Position numbers and translations under genes: made by a program
Notes under the pieces: model-generated
The model's input: only the letters and a program-made list of their open reading frames with translations
Databases searched by the model: none
Told to the model about the DNA's origin: nothing
Shown: positions 43,573-52,719 of the stretch, piece by piece
Layout of the letters: every line of letters begins with the position of its first letter
Numbering within the stretch: the stretch's first letter is position 1
Assembly (NCBI RefSeq): GCF_000735605.1
Contig: NZ_JPKG01000040.1
Span: forward strand, 124,001 to 188,000
Direction of reading: 5' to 3'
Length of the DNA stretch: 64,000 nucleotides
Source of the DNA: Allobosea sp. LC85
GTDB lineage: Bacteria; Pseudomonadota; Alphaproteobacteria; Rhizobiales; Beijerinckiaceae

Positions 43573-44352
43573 ATGCCGATCGAGACCATCCGGGGCGAGC
43601 CCTTCAATATCCGCTTCGACGGGCCTGAGGACGTGCCTGTCCTGATGCTCTCGAACTCACTTGGCACCGATTTGCACATGTGGGATCCGCAGATCGCCGA
43701 ATGGACCAGGCAGTTCCGCGTCTTGCGCTACGACTCGCGCGGCCATGGCAAATCGACGGCACCGGACCGGCCCTATTCGCTCGCCGAGCTCGCCGGCGAC
43801 GCGACCGGCATCATGGATCATTTCGGCCTGGACAAGGTGCACTGGTGCGGCGTTTCGAAGGGCGGAATGGTCGGGCAATGGCTCGCGACCCATGCGCCCA
43901 AGCGGCTCAACCGCGTGGTGCTGGCCAACACCTCCGCCCGGATGGGACCGCCCGATCTCTGGAACGGCCGCATCCGCAATGTCCGCGCCAACGGCATGGG
44001 CCCGCTGGTGCAGCCAACGCTGGAACGCTGGTTCAGCCCAGGATTTCGAGAGCGCGACGCGAAAACCGTGGAGACCGTCAGTGCGATGCTCACCACGACG
44101 CCACCGCTCGGCTATGCTGGCTGCTGCGCCGCCATCCGCGACATGGATCAGCGCGAGGCGATCACGGCAATCGTCCTGCCGGTGCTGGTGATTGTCGGCG
44201 CGCTCGACCCGGCCACGCCGCCCGCTGTCGGCCAGCAGATCGCCGATTCCATCCATGGCGCCGGGCTTGTCACGCTCGATGCCGCCCATCTCTCCAATCT
44301 GGAGCAGCCCGAGGCCTTCGGCCGGGCCGTTCTCGACTTCCTGAACGCCTGA
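43573..44352 (+). CDS. pcaD: 3-oxoadipate enol-lactonase (PcaD)-like alpha/beta hydrolase
   Basis: A 259-residue alpha/beta hydrolase. The nucleophile elbow reads GVSKGGM, with Ser at about residue 94; the catalytic Asp lies in GALDPATPP and the His in AAHLSNLEQP. The oxyanion region is NSLGTDLHMWD. This is the PcaD pattern; PcaD opens 3-oxoadipate enol-lactone to 3-oxoadipate. Full family length. It sits 20 bp after the AcnX small subunit and 10 bp before pcaC. Confidence 0.9.
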   Translation: MPIETIRGEPFNIRFDGPEDVPVLMLSNSLGTDLHMWDPQIAEWTRQFRVLRYDSRGHGKSTAPDRPYSLAELAGDATGIMDHFGLDKVHWCGVSKGGMVGQWLATHAPKRLNRVVLANTSARMGPPDLWNGRIRNVRANGMGPLVQPTLERWFSPGFRERDAKTVETVSAMLTTTPPLGYAGCCAAIRDMDQREAITAIVLPVLVIVGALDPATPPAVGQQIADSIHGAGLVTLDAAHLSNLEQPEAFGRAVLDFLNA

Positions 44353-44362
44353 GGAGGCCGCC

Positions 44363-44758
44363 ATGGACGACGCCACCCGCTATGCCAATGGCATGAAGAC
44401 CCGCCGCGCTGTGCTCGGAGAGGCCTATGTCGACAAGGCCAGTGCCGGCGTCACCGCATTCAACCGCGACTGGCAGGAATTCATCACCCGCACCGCCTGG
44501 AACGACATCTGGAACCGGCCTGGACTGGTCAAGCGCGAGCGCTCGATCATCGTGCTCTCGATTGCAGCCGCGCTCGGCTCTTGGGGCGAGTTCCGGATCC
44601 ACGTCCGTGGCGCGCTGAACAACGGGTTGACGCGCGACGAGATCAAGGAAGTGCTGATGCAGACGGCAATCTATGCCGGTGTGCCGGCCGCCAATCATGC
44701 CTTCAAGGAAGCGGCTATCGTCTTCGCCGAAGTCGACGAGGAAGCCGGACACGTCTGA
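44363..44758 (+). CDS. pcaC: 4-carboxymuconolactone decarboxylase (PcaC)-like
   Basis: A 131-residue CMD-family protein with the typical RRAVLGEAYVDKASAGVTAFNRDWQ start and SWGEFRIHVRGALNNGLTRDE and LMQTAIYAGVPAANHAF. PcaC decarboxylates gamma-carboxymuconolactone to 3-oxoadipate enol-lactone. GAGGAGG lies upstream of ATG 44363. It ends the operon, convergent with the flavin reductase gene six bases away. In sequence it is a full-length, normal PcaC. Confidence 0.92.
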   Translation: MDDATRYANGMKTRRAVLGEAYVDKASAGVTAFNRDWQEFITRTAWNDIWNRPGLVKRERSIIVLSIAAALGSWGEFRIHVRGALNNGLTRDEIKEVLMQTAIYAGVPAANHAFKEAAIVFAEVDEEAGHV

Positions 44759-44764
44759 CCGTCC

Positions 44765-45283
44765 TCAGACCTCGGAGAAACCGCGCCGCCGGTAGACCAG
44801 CCCGCTGCCCTGGCCCCGGCCGCCGATCGCCACGACCTCTCCGATCAGGATGCGGTGGGTCGCGACGCGGTGCACCTCGATCAGCCGGCAGTCGAAGGCG
44901 ACCAGCGAGCCGGCGAGCGCCGGGGCTCCGGTCACGAGCGTCGTCCACTCCGCCGTCGCGAAGCGGGCCTCGCCTTCGATGCCCCGGCGCCGCGCAAAGA
45001 TCTCAGCGAGCTCCCCGTCATTGCCCGCCAGCGTGTTGATGCAGAACGCCCCGCTCGCTTCGATTGCGGTGAGCGTGCGGCTGATGCCGTCGACGCAGAC
45101 CAGCATGGTCGGCGGTGCGTCAGACACGGAGGCGACCGAGGTTGCGGTCAAGCCCGCACGGCCCATCGCGCCCCGCGTGGTGACGATATGCACGGCGCTC
45201 GTGACCTGCGCCATTGCCTGACGGAAAGCCGGCGCATCAGGAATGGCCGTCACATGGGGCACGGCCTGGAACGTCTTGGTCAT
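44765..45283 (-). CDS. Flavin reductase family protein (HpaC/RutF-like)
   Basis: A 172-residue FMN-binding split-barrel protein: FRQAMAQVTSAVHIVTTRG, LTATSVASVSDAPPTMLVCVD, SGAFCINTLAGNDGELAEIF. It would supply FMNH2 to a two-component monooxygenase using NAD(P)H. No partner oxygenase lies in the window. It is convergent with the pca/acnX operon and reads away from the GntR gene. A GATATATCA box lies 114 bp upstream of its ATG, so it may be a target of that regulator. Confidence 0.88.
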   Translation of the reverse strand: MTKTFQAVPHVTAIPDAPAFRQAMAQVTSAVHIVTTRGAMGRAGLTATSVASVSDAPPTMLVCVDGISRTLTAIEASGAFCINTLAGNDGELAEIFARRRGIEGEARFATAEWTTLVTGAPALAGSLVAFDCRLIEVHRVATHRILIGEVVAIGGRGQGSGLVYRRRGFSEV

Positions 45284-45397
45284 CAGCCCAATCTGCAGGA
45301 ATGAAGGTCTTCGCCGGCTGATGTAGGGATTTTCCAGCAGGATGGCCAGCGCACGGCCGCAATGTCATCCCGTCATGGGCTCCATGGCTGCCGAAAT

Positions 45398-45407
45398 AGA
45401 TATATCA
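45398..45407. promoter_or_regulatory. GATATATCA box upstream of the flavin reductase gene
   Basis: AGATATATCA shares nine bases (GATATATCA) with the perfect palindrome TGATATATCA in front of the GntR gene. Spacing of 114 bp to the flavin reductase ATG. Candidate operator for the GntR protein. Confidence 0.45.
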
Positions 45408-45431
45408 ACAGTACCGCACGCGCCCCAATCC

Positions 45432-46136
45432 TCAGTCGCGCCCAAGTGTCGCCAGCATGCCGGCGCGCAAATGCCGCATCAGCGCATCACTGGCCGCACT
45501 CGCTGCGGCGGGATCCTCCGTCGCCAGGGCCTGCGCGAAGGCGACGTGATGCGCCGCCGCCGGCACAAGATCATCCTCGCGCTCGAAATAGTACCAGGCT
45601 CGCCGAATCAGGGACTGCAGCGGCTCGACGGCGCGCGTCGCATAGGGACTGCGCGCGGCGGCGGCGACCGCCGCGTCGAGCTCCTTGTCGAGCCGCATAT
45701 AGGCGTTGGCATCGCCGGCCTCGGCTGCAGCCCGCATTGCGCGCGCCTTCTCGATGATGATGATGCGCTCGCGCGGACTCGCTCGCTTCGCCGCGTCCGA
45801 TGCGATCAGCCTCTCCAGCACCTCCCGGGCATCCAGCGCCGCCATGATGTCGATGGCATTGATGCCGGTGACGACGACGCCCTTGCGCGGCAGGATGTCG
45901 ACCAGTCCCTGCTGCGCGAGGCGGATCAGCGCCTCGCGAACCGGCGTGCGCCCGACCCCGACGAGATCGATCAGCTGGGCTTCGGTCAGCACCGCGCCAG
46001 GTCTCAGGGAGAGCGTCACGATCGCCTCCTCGAGGCGGCGATAAGCGGTCTCCGAAAGGCTTGTCGCAGCGCTTGGCGGAAGGCGCGCAGCGGCCTCGGG
46101 AGACAGCTGAGTTTCCTCGGCGGAGCGCATGCTCAT
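45432..46136 (-). CDS. GntR-family transcriptional regulator (FCD/FadR subfamily)
   Basis: A 234-residue regulator. The N-terminal winged helix-turn-helix (about residues 25-95) reads AYRRLEEAIVTLSLRPGAVL, then VGVGRTPVREALIRLAQQGLVDILPRKGVVV, the classic FadR-type pattern. The C-terminal FCD effector domain (about 100-230) has DAREVLERLIASDAA and HHVAFAQALA. Regulators of this kind respond to organic acids. The palindromes TGATATATCA (46184) and GATATATCA (45399) flank it, so autoregulation and control of the flavin reductase are likely. Control of the pca/acnX operon is possible but no box is seen there. Confidence 0.92.
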   Translation of the reverse strand: MSMRSAEETQLSPEAAARLPPSAATSLSETAYRRLEEAIVTLSLRPGAVLTEAQLIDLVGVGRTPVREALIRLAQQGLVDILPRKGVVVTGINAIDIMAALDAREVLERLIASDAAKRASPRERIIIIEKARAMRAAAEAGDANAYMRLDKELDAAVAAAARSPYATRAVEPLQSLIRRAWYYFEREDDLVPAAAHHVAFAQALATEDPAAASAASDALMRHLRAGMLATLGRD

Positions 46137-46183
46137 TTCGCTCCACCGTCCCCGAAGGCGAGGATTGACGCGACATCCAGCAT

Positions 46184-46193
46184 TGATATATCA
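46184..46193. promoter_or_regulatory. Palindromic operator candidate TGATATATCA before the GntR gene
   Basis: A perfect 10-bp palindrome in otherwise GC-rich DNA, 48 bp upstream of the regulator's ATG. FCD-type GntR proteins bind short palindromes of this kind. Confidence 0.55.
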
Positions 46194-46635
46194 CCATGGC
46201 CATACGGATCGGCAGCAGCCGCGATGCAATCTGCAAGCGAAACGACCTCACACGCAAGGAGCATTCTGCGATGGCGAAATGCACCGGCGCCCGGCCTCCC
46301 GTGACCGCCAAGCCCTCGTCCCCTGACGAGATCGACATCGCTCGGCGACGATCGCTTCGCGGTACTTGCCAGCGTCGGCAATCTCTCACGGAGGCCGGCC
46401 GCATGGCCAAGACCGAAGCAATCCGTCTCTGGCTCCGTCCGCGGCTCGACCTCGACGTCTCGGCGCGACTCGGCCAGAATATCAAATTGGCCGAGACATC
46501 GGTGATCAACTCGCACGATCGCCTCGGCACTTCGCCTGGGAGGGTGCGGAGCACGTTCGTCTTGCGACCATCGTCAAGGCAGCGGAAGCCAAGCGGCTGA
46601 GCCTGCCGAAAATTTGACCCGCTCCGGGAGGTACC
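46194..46635. other. 440-bp region without a recognisable gene
   Basis: One plus-strand frame ends just before the cupin gene with GAEHVRLATIVKAAEAKRLS followed by LPKI and a stop at 46617, which has coding character, but I do not recognise it and its upstream part is Arg/Ser-rich shadow. A decayed gene end is possible. The left end holds the GntR promoter. Confidence 0.4.
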
Positions 46636-46962
46636 GTGGCTTTCACCTGCACGACACCCGCCGTTCCAACCGTCCAACAGGACGACGAGACGATCCGCAT
46701 CACTCGTTGGGACTTCGAGCCCGGTGCCGTGACCGGCTGGCACAGCCATGGCTGGCCCTATTTCGTCATCATGCTGTTCGGCGGCACGCTGCGCATCCAT
46801 GACGGGACGACGGTCACCGACGTTCCGCTGGCCCAGGGCCAAGCCTATATGCGCCCGGCCGGAATCCAGCATGACGTGATGAACGGTTCGGACCACCCGA
46901 TCGCCTTTATCGAGATCGAGGTGAAGAAGCCCGGAGCCCTGAAGGAGCTCAGCCTTTCATGA
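46636..46962 (+). CDS. Cupin-domain protein
   Basis: A 108-residue single-cupin protein. The metal motif 1 is seen as GWHSHGWPYFVIMLFGG (His-x-His) and motif 2 as GQAYMRPAGIQHDVMN. Such small cupins bind Fe, Mn or Zn and act as dioxygenases, isomerases or sensors. The start is GTG 46636 with GGGAGG upstream. It overlaps the next gene (ATGA), so both are co-translated and may share a substrate; the DAO-type partner suggests an amino acid derivative, as inference. Confidence 0.88.
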   Translation: MAFTCTTPAVPTVQQDDETIRITRWDFEPGAVTGWHSHGWPYFVIMLFGGTLRIHDGTTVTDVPLAQGQAYMRPAGIQHDVMNGSDHPIAFIEIEVKKPGALKELSLS

Positions 46963-48191
46963 AGGTCGCGATCGTCGGAGCAGGCATCGTGGGCATCGCC
47001 ACCGCGCACGCCCTGCTCGATGACGGTCACGAGGTCCTGATCATCGACAAGGAAGGGCCGGCCTTCGGCCCGTCACGCGGCAATGCCGGCTGGATCGCGC
47101 ACACGGATATCCTGCCGATTGCGAGTCCCAAGAATCTGCGACAGGTGCCGAAATTCCTGGCCGATCCCCTCGGGCCGCTCGCCATCCGCCCTGCCTATCT
47201 GCCAAAGCTTCTGCCCTGGCTGGTTCGCTTCATTCTGGCCGCGCGCCCGGCCGCCTATGAACGCTCGGTCCAGGGCCTCGGCGCCCTGCAGCAGCGGGCC
47301 CTGCCGGCCTGGCTGAAGCTGGCACAGGCCACGAAACTCAGTCGCCACATTCATCGCAATGGCGGGCTCTACGCCTTCACCGACAACGCCGCTTTCGCGG
47401 AAGCTCGGCGCATCGCGCCGCGACAGGCAGGGTTTGGCATCAAGGTCGAGATGATCGGCCCTGACGAGCTTCGTCAGCTCGAACCGGCCCTGAAAGACCG
47501 TTTCGTCGGCGCAGCCTTCCACCCCGATGCCGCCCATATCAGCGACCCGCTCGAATTGACGCTCGCCCTGTTCGAGGCGGCGCTGGCGCGCGGTGCCCAG
47601 TTCGAGAAGGCCGAGGTCAGCAACCTCTCGATGGCCGCTCGCCCTGCCCTGATCGGCCGCGATGGCTGGCAGCGCGTGGTGGACCGTGCCGTGATCGCCG
47701 CAGGAGCCTGGTCGAAGCCGCTCGCTGCCGCTCTCGGAAACGCTGTGCCGCTCGATACCGAGCGCGGCTACAATGTCAGCTTCCCCGGCAGCACAGGGCT
47801 GACATCGCGGCCCATCGGCTTCGAAGGGCACGGCTTCGTCATGAGCCCGCTCGACAGCGGCTTGCGAATCGGCGGCGCGGTCGAGTTCGGCGGCCTTGAT
47901 ACACCACCCAATCACGCGCGGACGCGGGCGCTCTATGACAAGGCCACCAGCCTCGTCGACGGCTTGCCTGCCTTCGACAGTGGACGTCTCTGGATGGGTT
48001 TCCGGCCGTCATTGCCGGATTCCCTGCCCGTGATCGGCAAGGCAGCGCGCAACCCGAGCGTCGTGCTTGCCTTCGGCCACGGCCATTACGGCATGACGCA
48101 ATCTGCGGTGACCGGCGACCTCGTCGCCGATCTGATCGCCAGCCGCCCGTCGGCGATCGATCTCGGCCATTTCAGCCCGAATCGGTTCTGA
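46959..48191 (+). CDS. DAO/DadA-type FAD-dependent amino acid dehydrogenase
   Basis: A 410-residue oxidoreductase. FAD motif GAGIVG (residues 7-12) and RGNAGWIAHTDILPIA near the N-terminus, then RGYNVSFPG and MGFRPSLPDSLPVIGKA with GHGHYGMTQS at the C-terminus, which is the DadA pattern. It likely oxidises a D-amino acid or N-substituted imino acid and passes electrons to the respiratory chain. The remnant of a hydroxyproline epimerase directly downstream hints at D-hydroxyproline as substrate, but that is inference. Paralogous to the gene at 59402. Confidence 0.9.
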   Translation: MKVAIVGAGIVGIATAHALLDDGHEVLIIDKEGPAFGPSRGNAGWIAHTDILPIASPKNLRQVPKFLADPLGPLAIRPAYLPKLLPWLVRFILAARPAAYERSVQGLGALQQRALPAWLKLAQATKLSRHIHRNGGLYAFTDNAAFAEARRIAPRQAGFGIKVEMIGPDELRQLEPALKDRFVGAAFHPDAAHISDPLELTLALFEAALARGAQFEKAEVSNLSMAARPALIGRDGWQRVVDRAVIAAGAWSKPLAAALGNAVPLDTERGYNVSFPGSTGLTSRPIGFEGHGFVMSPLDSGLRIGGAVEFGGLDTPPNHARTRALYDKATSLVDGLPAFDSGRLWMGFRPSLPDSLPVIGKAARNPSVVLAFGHGHYGMTQSAVTGDLVADLIASRPSAIDLGHFSPNRF

Positions 48192-48199
48192 GAGGCGGC

Positions 48200-48345
48200 A
48201 TGGCTGGTCCCGACCTGATCATCCATATCAATGGCTGGCCGGGCTGCGGGGAACTGACCATCGGCCGCGAATTGGCGAAGCGACTGGGCGCCCGCCTCCT
48301 CGACAATCACACCATCATCAAAGCCATGATGGTGTCAGGCACCAT
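48200..48345 (+). pseudogene. N-terminal fragment of a P-loop kinase-like gene
   Basis: About 48 codons read DLIIHINGWPGCGELTIGRE and LGARLLDNHTI, the start of a P-loop kinase/AAA family whose intact members have GVGKLTI; here the Walker A Lys is Glu. After residue 48 the frame leaves the family and runs through unrelated sequence. No downstream half (lid, Walker B) is present, so the gene is broken. It begins eight bases after the DAO-type gene. Confidence 0.6.
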
Positions 48346-48359
48346 CCTCATATCCGCCG

Positions 48360-48506
48360 ATGCGCCAACAGGCTGCCAAGATCGGGGCCCACGACGTCAT
48401 TATACCTTCGATCGAGGGCCGGGCCCGGATCACCGGTTACAACACCGTCGCCCTCGACGATCTCGTTCCGCTGGCCCGCGGCTCCGAGGTGACCGATCGC
48501 GCCTGA
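48360..48506 (+). pseudogene. C-terminal fragment of a proline racemase / 4-hydroxyproline epimerase gene
   Basis: A 48-residue frame contains HDVIIPSIEGRARITGYNTV followed by a few family-like residues and a stop. This matches the end of 4-hydroxyproline 2-epimerases, which normally exceed 300 residues. The catalytic Cys regions are missing. It joins directly to the kinase fragment in another frame. Together the two remnants fill 300 bp between the DAO-type gene and the liv operon, and suggest a deleted hydroxyproline-use locus. Confidence 0.65.
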
Positions 48507-48777
48507 CAGCCCCTTCAGTACCCGTTTCACGTGCCCGAAGGGGGATACCGCACCGCACAATAGACAATCATCTTGCGCCAAATTGGCGCTGCACTGCACA
48601 GAATTCTGCCTGTTTCGAGAGCAAGCGGTCCGAGATTGCTTTTGACAGAAATATGGCATGGGTGGATTGTCGCAGACGCAAGCCATTGGTAGCTCTGCAT
48701 AGCAATCGCATCCCGCATGCGTCGGCGTCATGCCGGCGAAGAGAACGGGAGCTGGTTCGAGGGGTTAGACGTCGTCA
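48507..48777. promoter_or_regulatory. Leader/promoter region of the liv operon
   Basis: No gene is visible. A TTGACA box at 48642-48647 matches a -35 element, but the expected -10 position reads only GATTGT. The ribosome site of livH is GAGGGG, about 14 bases before ATG 48778. Confidence 0.4.
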
Positions 48778-49695
<918 letters not shown>

Positions 49696-49698
49696 CGC

Positions 49699-51081
49699 AT
49701 GGCTCCCGTCAAACAGTTACCGGCCGCACGCCAGGTCGACATGATGACGGCGCTGAAGGAAGCCGCCTTCGCCGCCCTCGTCACATTCGGCCTGTGCATC
49801 CCGATCATCGCCTGGGGCACACGCCAGAACCTCGACAACGTCCTCGTCCTCGATCCGCGCTGGGATGCCGTCGCCTGGGCTGTTGCGATCATCTTCGTCG
49901 GCCGCTTCCTGATGGCGCTGCGCCAGCAGAAGCGCGGCGAAGGCAAATCGATGGTGCGGCTGCTGCCGCATGGCACGATCGGCTTCTTCCAGCGCCATTC
50001 ACGCCTGTTCTCGCTGGCCGGACTCGGCTTCCTCGTCACCTTCCCGATCATTGCCATCACGCTGGCGGGTTGGGGCGGCGCGCTGAAGTGGATCGACAAT
50101 TTTGGCGTCCAGATCCTGATCTACGTCATGCTCGGCTGGGGGCTGAACATCGTTGTCGGACTCGCCGGCCTGCTCGATCTGGGATACGTCGCCTTCTACG
50201 CCGTCGGTGCCTATTCCTATGCGCTTCTCGCCAAGAATTTCGGCCTGTCCTTCTGGATCCTGCTGCCGATGTCGGGGATCCTCGCTGCCTTCTGGGGCAT
50301 GCTGCTCGGCTTCCCCGTCCTCAGGTTGCGCGGCGACTATCTCGCCATCGTCACCCTCGCCTTCGGCGAGATCATTCGCCTCATCCTGATCAACTGGGTC
50401 GACTTCTCGAACGGCTATGCCGGCATCTCGGGCATTCCGCGCCCGACCTTCTTCGGCATCCCGTTCACGGCGGCCGATAACGGCTTTGCAGCTGTGTTCG
50501 GCCTCGAGTTCTCGCCGCTCTATCGCACCATCTTCCTCTACTACGTCATCCTCGGACTGGCCCTGCTCACGGCGTTCGTCACGCTGAGGCTGCGTCGCCT
50601 GCCCGTCGGACGCGCCTGGGAAGCGCTGCGCGAGGACGAGATCGCCTGCCGCTCGCTCGGCATCAACACCACCAACACCAAACTGACGGCCTTTTCGCTC
50701 GGTGCGATGTTCGGGGGCTTCGCTGGCTCCTTCTTTGCCGCGCGCCAGGGCTTTATCTCGCCTGAGTCCTTCGTCTTCATGGAATCCGCGATCATTCTCG
50801 CCATCGTCGTGCTCGGCGGCATGGGTTCGCTGTGGGGTGTCGCCATCGCGGCTAGCGCAATGATCGGAGGGACCGAACTCCTGCGCGAACTCGAATGGCT
50901 GAAGCAGATCTTCGGCCCCGATTTCGACCCGACCAAATACCGCATGCTGATCTTCGGCTTTGCCATGGTCGTGATCATGATCTGGAAGCCACGAGGACTG
51001 ATCTCGACACGCGAGCCGACAGCCTTTCTCAAGGAGAAGAAGGCGATCTCGGCCGATATGGTCCAGGAGGGCCACGGCTGA
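49699..51081 (+). CDS. livM: Branched-chain amino acid ABC permease LivM
   Basis: A 460-residue permease. After an N-terminal extension with two helices (about residues 1-120, as in LivM) the core reads MLGWGLNIVVGLAGLLDLGYVAFYAVGAY, seen as LNIVVGLAGLLDLG and YVAFYAVGAY, LRLRGDYLAIVTLAFGEIIRL and AWEALREDEIACRSLGIN. It ends with a hydrophilic tail (PTAFLKEKKAISADM). It begins three bases after livH and its stop overlaps the start of livG (TGATG), so the four genes are coupled. Confidence 0.94.
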   Translation: MAPVKQLPAARQVDMMTALKEAAFAALVTFGLCIPIIAWGTRQNLDNVLVLDPRWDAVAWAVAIIFVGRFLMALRQQKRGEGKSMVRLLPHGTIGFFQRHSRLFSLAGLGFLVTFPIIAITLAGWGGALKWIDNFGVQILIYVMLGWGLNIVVGLAGLLDLGYVAFYAVGAYSYALLAKNFGLSFWILLPMSGILAAFWGMLLGFPVLRLRGDYLAIVTLAFGEIIRLILINWVDFSNGYAGISGIPRPTFFGIPFTAADNGFAAVFGLEFSPLYRTIFLYYVILGLALLTAFVTLRLRRLPVGRAWEALREDEIACRSLGINTTNTKLTAFSLGAMFGGFAGSFFAARQGFISPESFVFMESAIILAIVVLGGMGSLWGVAIAASAMIGGTELLRELEWLKQIFGPDFDPTKYRMLIFGFAMVVIMIWKPRGLISTREPTAFLKEKKAISADMVQEGHG

Positions 51082-51917
51082 TGACAACCCCTCCTCTGCT
51101 CCAGGTCGAACATCTGACGATGCGCTTCGGCGGCCTCACCGCCGTCAACGACCTCTCCTTCGAGGCCCGCAAGGGCGACATCACCGCGCTGATCGGCCCC
51201 AACGGGGCCGGCAAGACCACCGTCTTCAACTGCATCACGGGCTTCTACAAGCCGACCGAAGGCATGATCACGCTGACGCAGGACAACGGCGCGAGCTTCC
51301 TGCTCGAGCGCATGCCGGATTTCCGCATTTCCTGGAAGGCCAAGGTCGCCCGTACCTTCCAGAACATTCGCTTGTTCGGCGGCATGACCGTGCTGGAGAA
51401 CCTGCTGATCGCGCAGCACAATCCGTTGATGATCGCGTCGGGCTTTACCTTCCTCGGCGTGCTCGGCATCGGCGGCTACAAGGCGCGCGAGAAGGAAGCC
51501 ATCGAGAAGGCCAAGTTCTGGCTGGAGAAGATCAACCTGATCGATCGCGCCGACGATCCGGCCGCCGACCTGCCTTATGGCGATCAGCGCCGCCTCGAGA
51601 TTGCGCGCGCCATGTGCACGGACCCCGTGCTGCTTTGCCTCGACGAACCCGCAGCGGGTTTGAACCCGCGCGAGAGCCACGATCTCAACACGCTGCTGCT
51701 TTCGATCCGCAAGGATATCGGCACGGCGCTGCTGCTGATCGAGCATGACATGTCGGTGGTGATGCAGATTTCCGATCACGTCGTGGTGCTCGACTACGGT
51801 ACCAAGATCGCCGACGGCACCCCGGCCGAGGTGCAGGCCGATCCGCGCGTGATCGCGGCCTATCTCGGGGTCGACGACGAGGAAGTCGCCAAAGTGGAAG
51901 CAGAGGTCGGACTGTGA
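51081..51917 (+). CDS. livG: Branched-chain amino acid ABC ATPase LivG
   Basis: A 278-residue ATPase. Walker A is GPNGAGKTT (about residues 38-46), the signature loop is LPYGDQRRLEIAR (a LivG-type variant of LSGGQ), Walker B is LLCLDEPAAGLNP, and the switch His is LLIEHDMSVV. The ATG is 51081 and its stop overlaps livF by one base. The middle has the family insertion (RISWKAKVARTFQNIRLFGG). It powers transport together with LivF. Confidence 0.95.
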   Translation: MTTPPLLQVEHLTMRFGGLTAVNDLSFEARKGDITALIGPNGAGKTTVFNCITGFYKPTEGMITLTQDNGASFLLERMPDFRISWKAKVARTFQNIRLFGGMTVLENLLIAQHNPLMIASGFTFLGVLGIGGYKAREKEAIEKAKFWLEKINLIDRADDPAADLPYGDQRRLEIARAMCTDPVLLCLDEPAAGLNPRESHDLNTLLLSIRKDIGTALLLIEHDMSVVMQISDHVVVLDYGTKIADGTPAEVQADPRVIAAYLGVDDEEVAKVEAEVGL

Positions 51918-52648
51918 TGACGGACGCCGCGCCTCTGCTCTCCGTTCGCGGGGTCAAGACCTATTACGGCAAGATCATCGCTCTGAAGGGCGTCGACGTC
52001 GACGTGCATCCGGGTGAAATCGTGACGATGATCGGCGCCAACGGCGCCGGAAAATCGACCCTGATGATGACCATCTTCGGCAATCCGCAGGCCCGCGACG
52101 GCACGGTGACTTATGAAGGCCGGGACATCACCAGGCTGCCGAGCCACGAGATCGCCCGGCTCGGCATCGCGCAATCGCCGGAAGGGCGCCGCATCTTTCC
52201 GCGCATGACCGTATTCGAGAACCTGCAGATGGGCGCCGCCGTGCGCGATCTCACCCATTTCGACGAGGATCTCGAAAAGATCTGCGTGCTCTTTCCGCGG
52301 ATTCGCGAGCGTCTGCAGCAGCGCGGCGGCACGCTTTCGGGCGGCGAGCAGCAGATGGTGGCGATCGCGCGCGCGCTCATGGCGCGGCCGAGGCTGCTGC
52401 TGCTCGACGAGCCGTCGCTCGGACTCGCGCCACTGATCGTCAAGCAGATCTTCGAGGCGATTCGTGAACTCAATCGCACGCAGGGGCTGACCGTGTTCCT
52501 GGTCGAGCAGAACGCCTTCCACGCCCTGAAACTCGCTCATCGCGGCTATGTCATGGTCAACGGCCTCATCACCATGAGCGGCACTGGCCAGGAGCTGCTG
52601 GCGAACCCGCAGGTGCAGGCCGCCTATCTCGAAGGCGGGCGGCACTAG
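51917..52648 (+). CDS. livF: Branched-chain amino acid ABC ATPase LivF
   Basis: A 243-residue ATPase with Walker A GANGAGKST, signature TLSGGEQQMVAIARALM, Walker B LLLLDEPSLGLAP and switch region VFLVEQNAFHAL. This is the canonical LivF pattern and length. ATG 51917 overlaps the livG stop; GTG 51914 would add one residue. Followed by 71 bp and the DUF6867 gene. Confidence 0.95.
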   Translation: MTDAAPLLSVRGVKTYYGKIIALKGVDVDVHPGEIVTMIGANGAGKSTLMMTIFGNPQARDGTVTYEGRDITRLPSHEIARLGIAQSPEGRRIFPRMTVFENLQMGAAVRDLTHFDEDLEKICVLFPRIRERLQQRGGTLSGGEQQMVAIARALMARPRLLLLDEPSLGLAPLIVKQIFEAIRELNRTQGLTVFLVEQNAFHALKLAHRGYVMVNGLITMSGTGQELLANPQVQAAYLEGGRH

Positions 52649-52719
52649 AGCCGCATGACGCATCGAGATTCAGCGCGACATGCGGTCGACATCAGGCTCA
52701 GCATCCTAGGAGCACCACG

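Noticed and set aside
48653..48671. Sigma-54 promoter (TGGCATG ... TTGTC) before livH
   Set aside because: The spacing between the GG and GC elements does not fit the strict sigma-54 rule.
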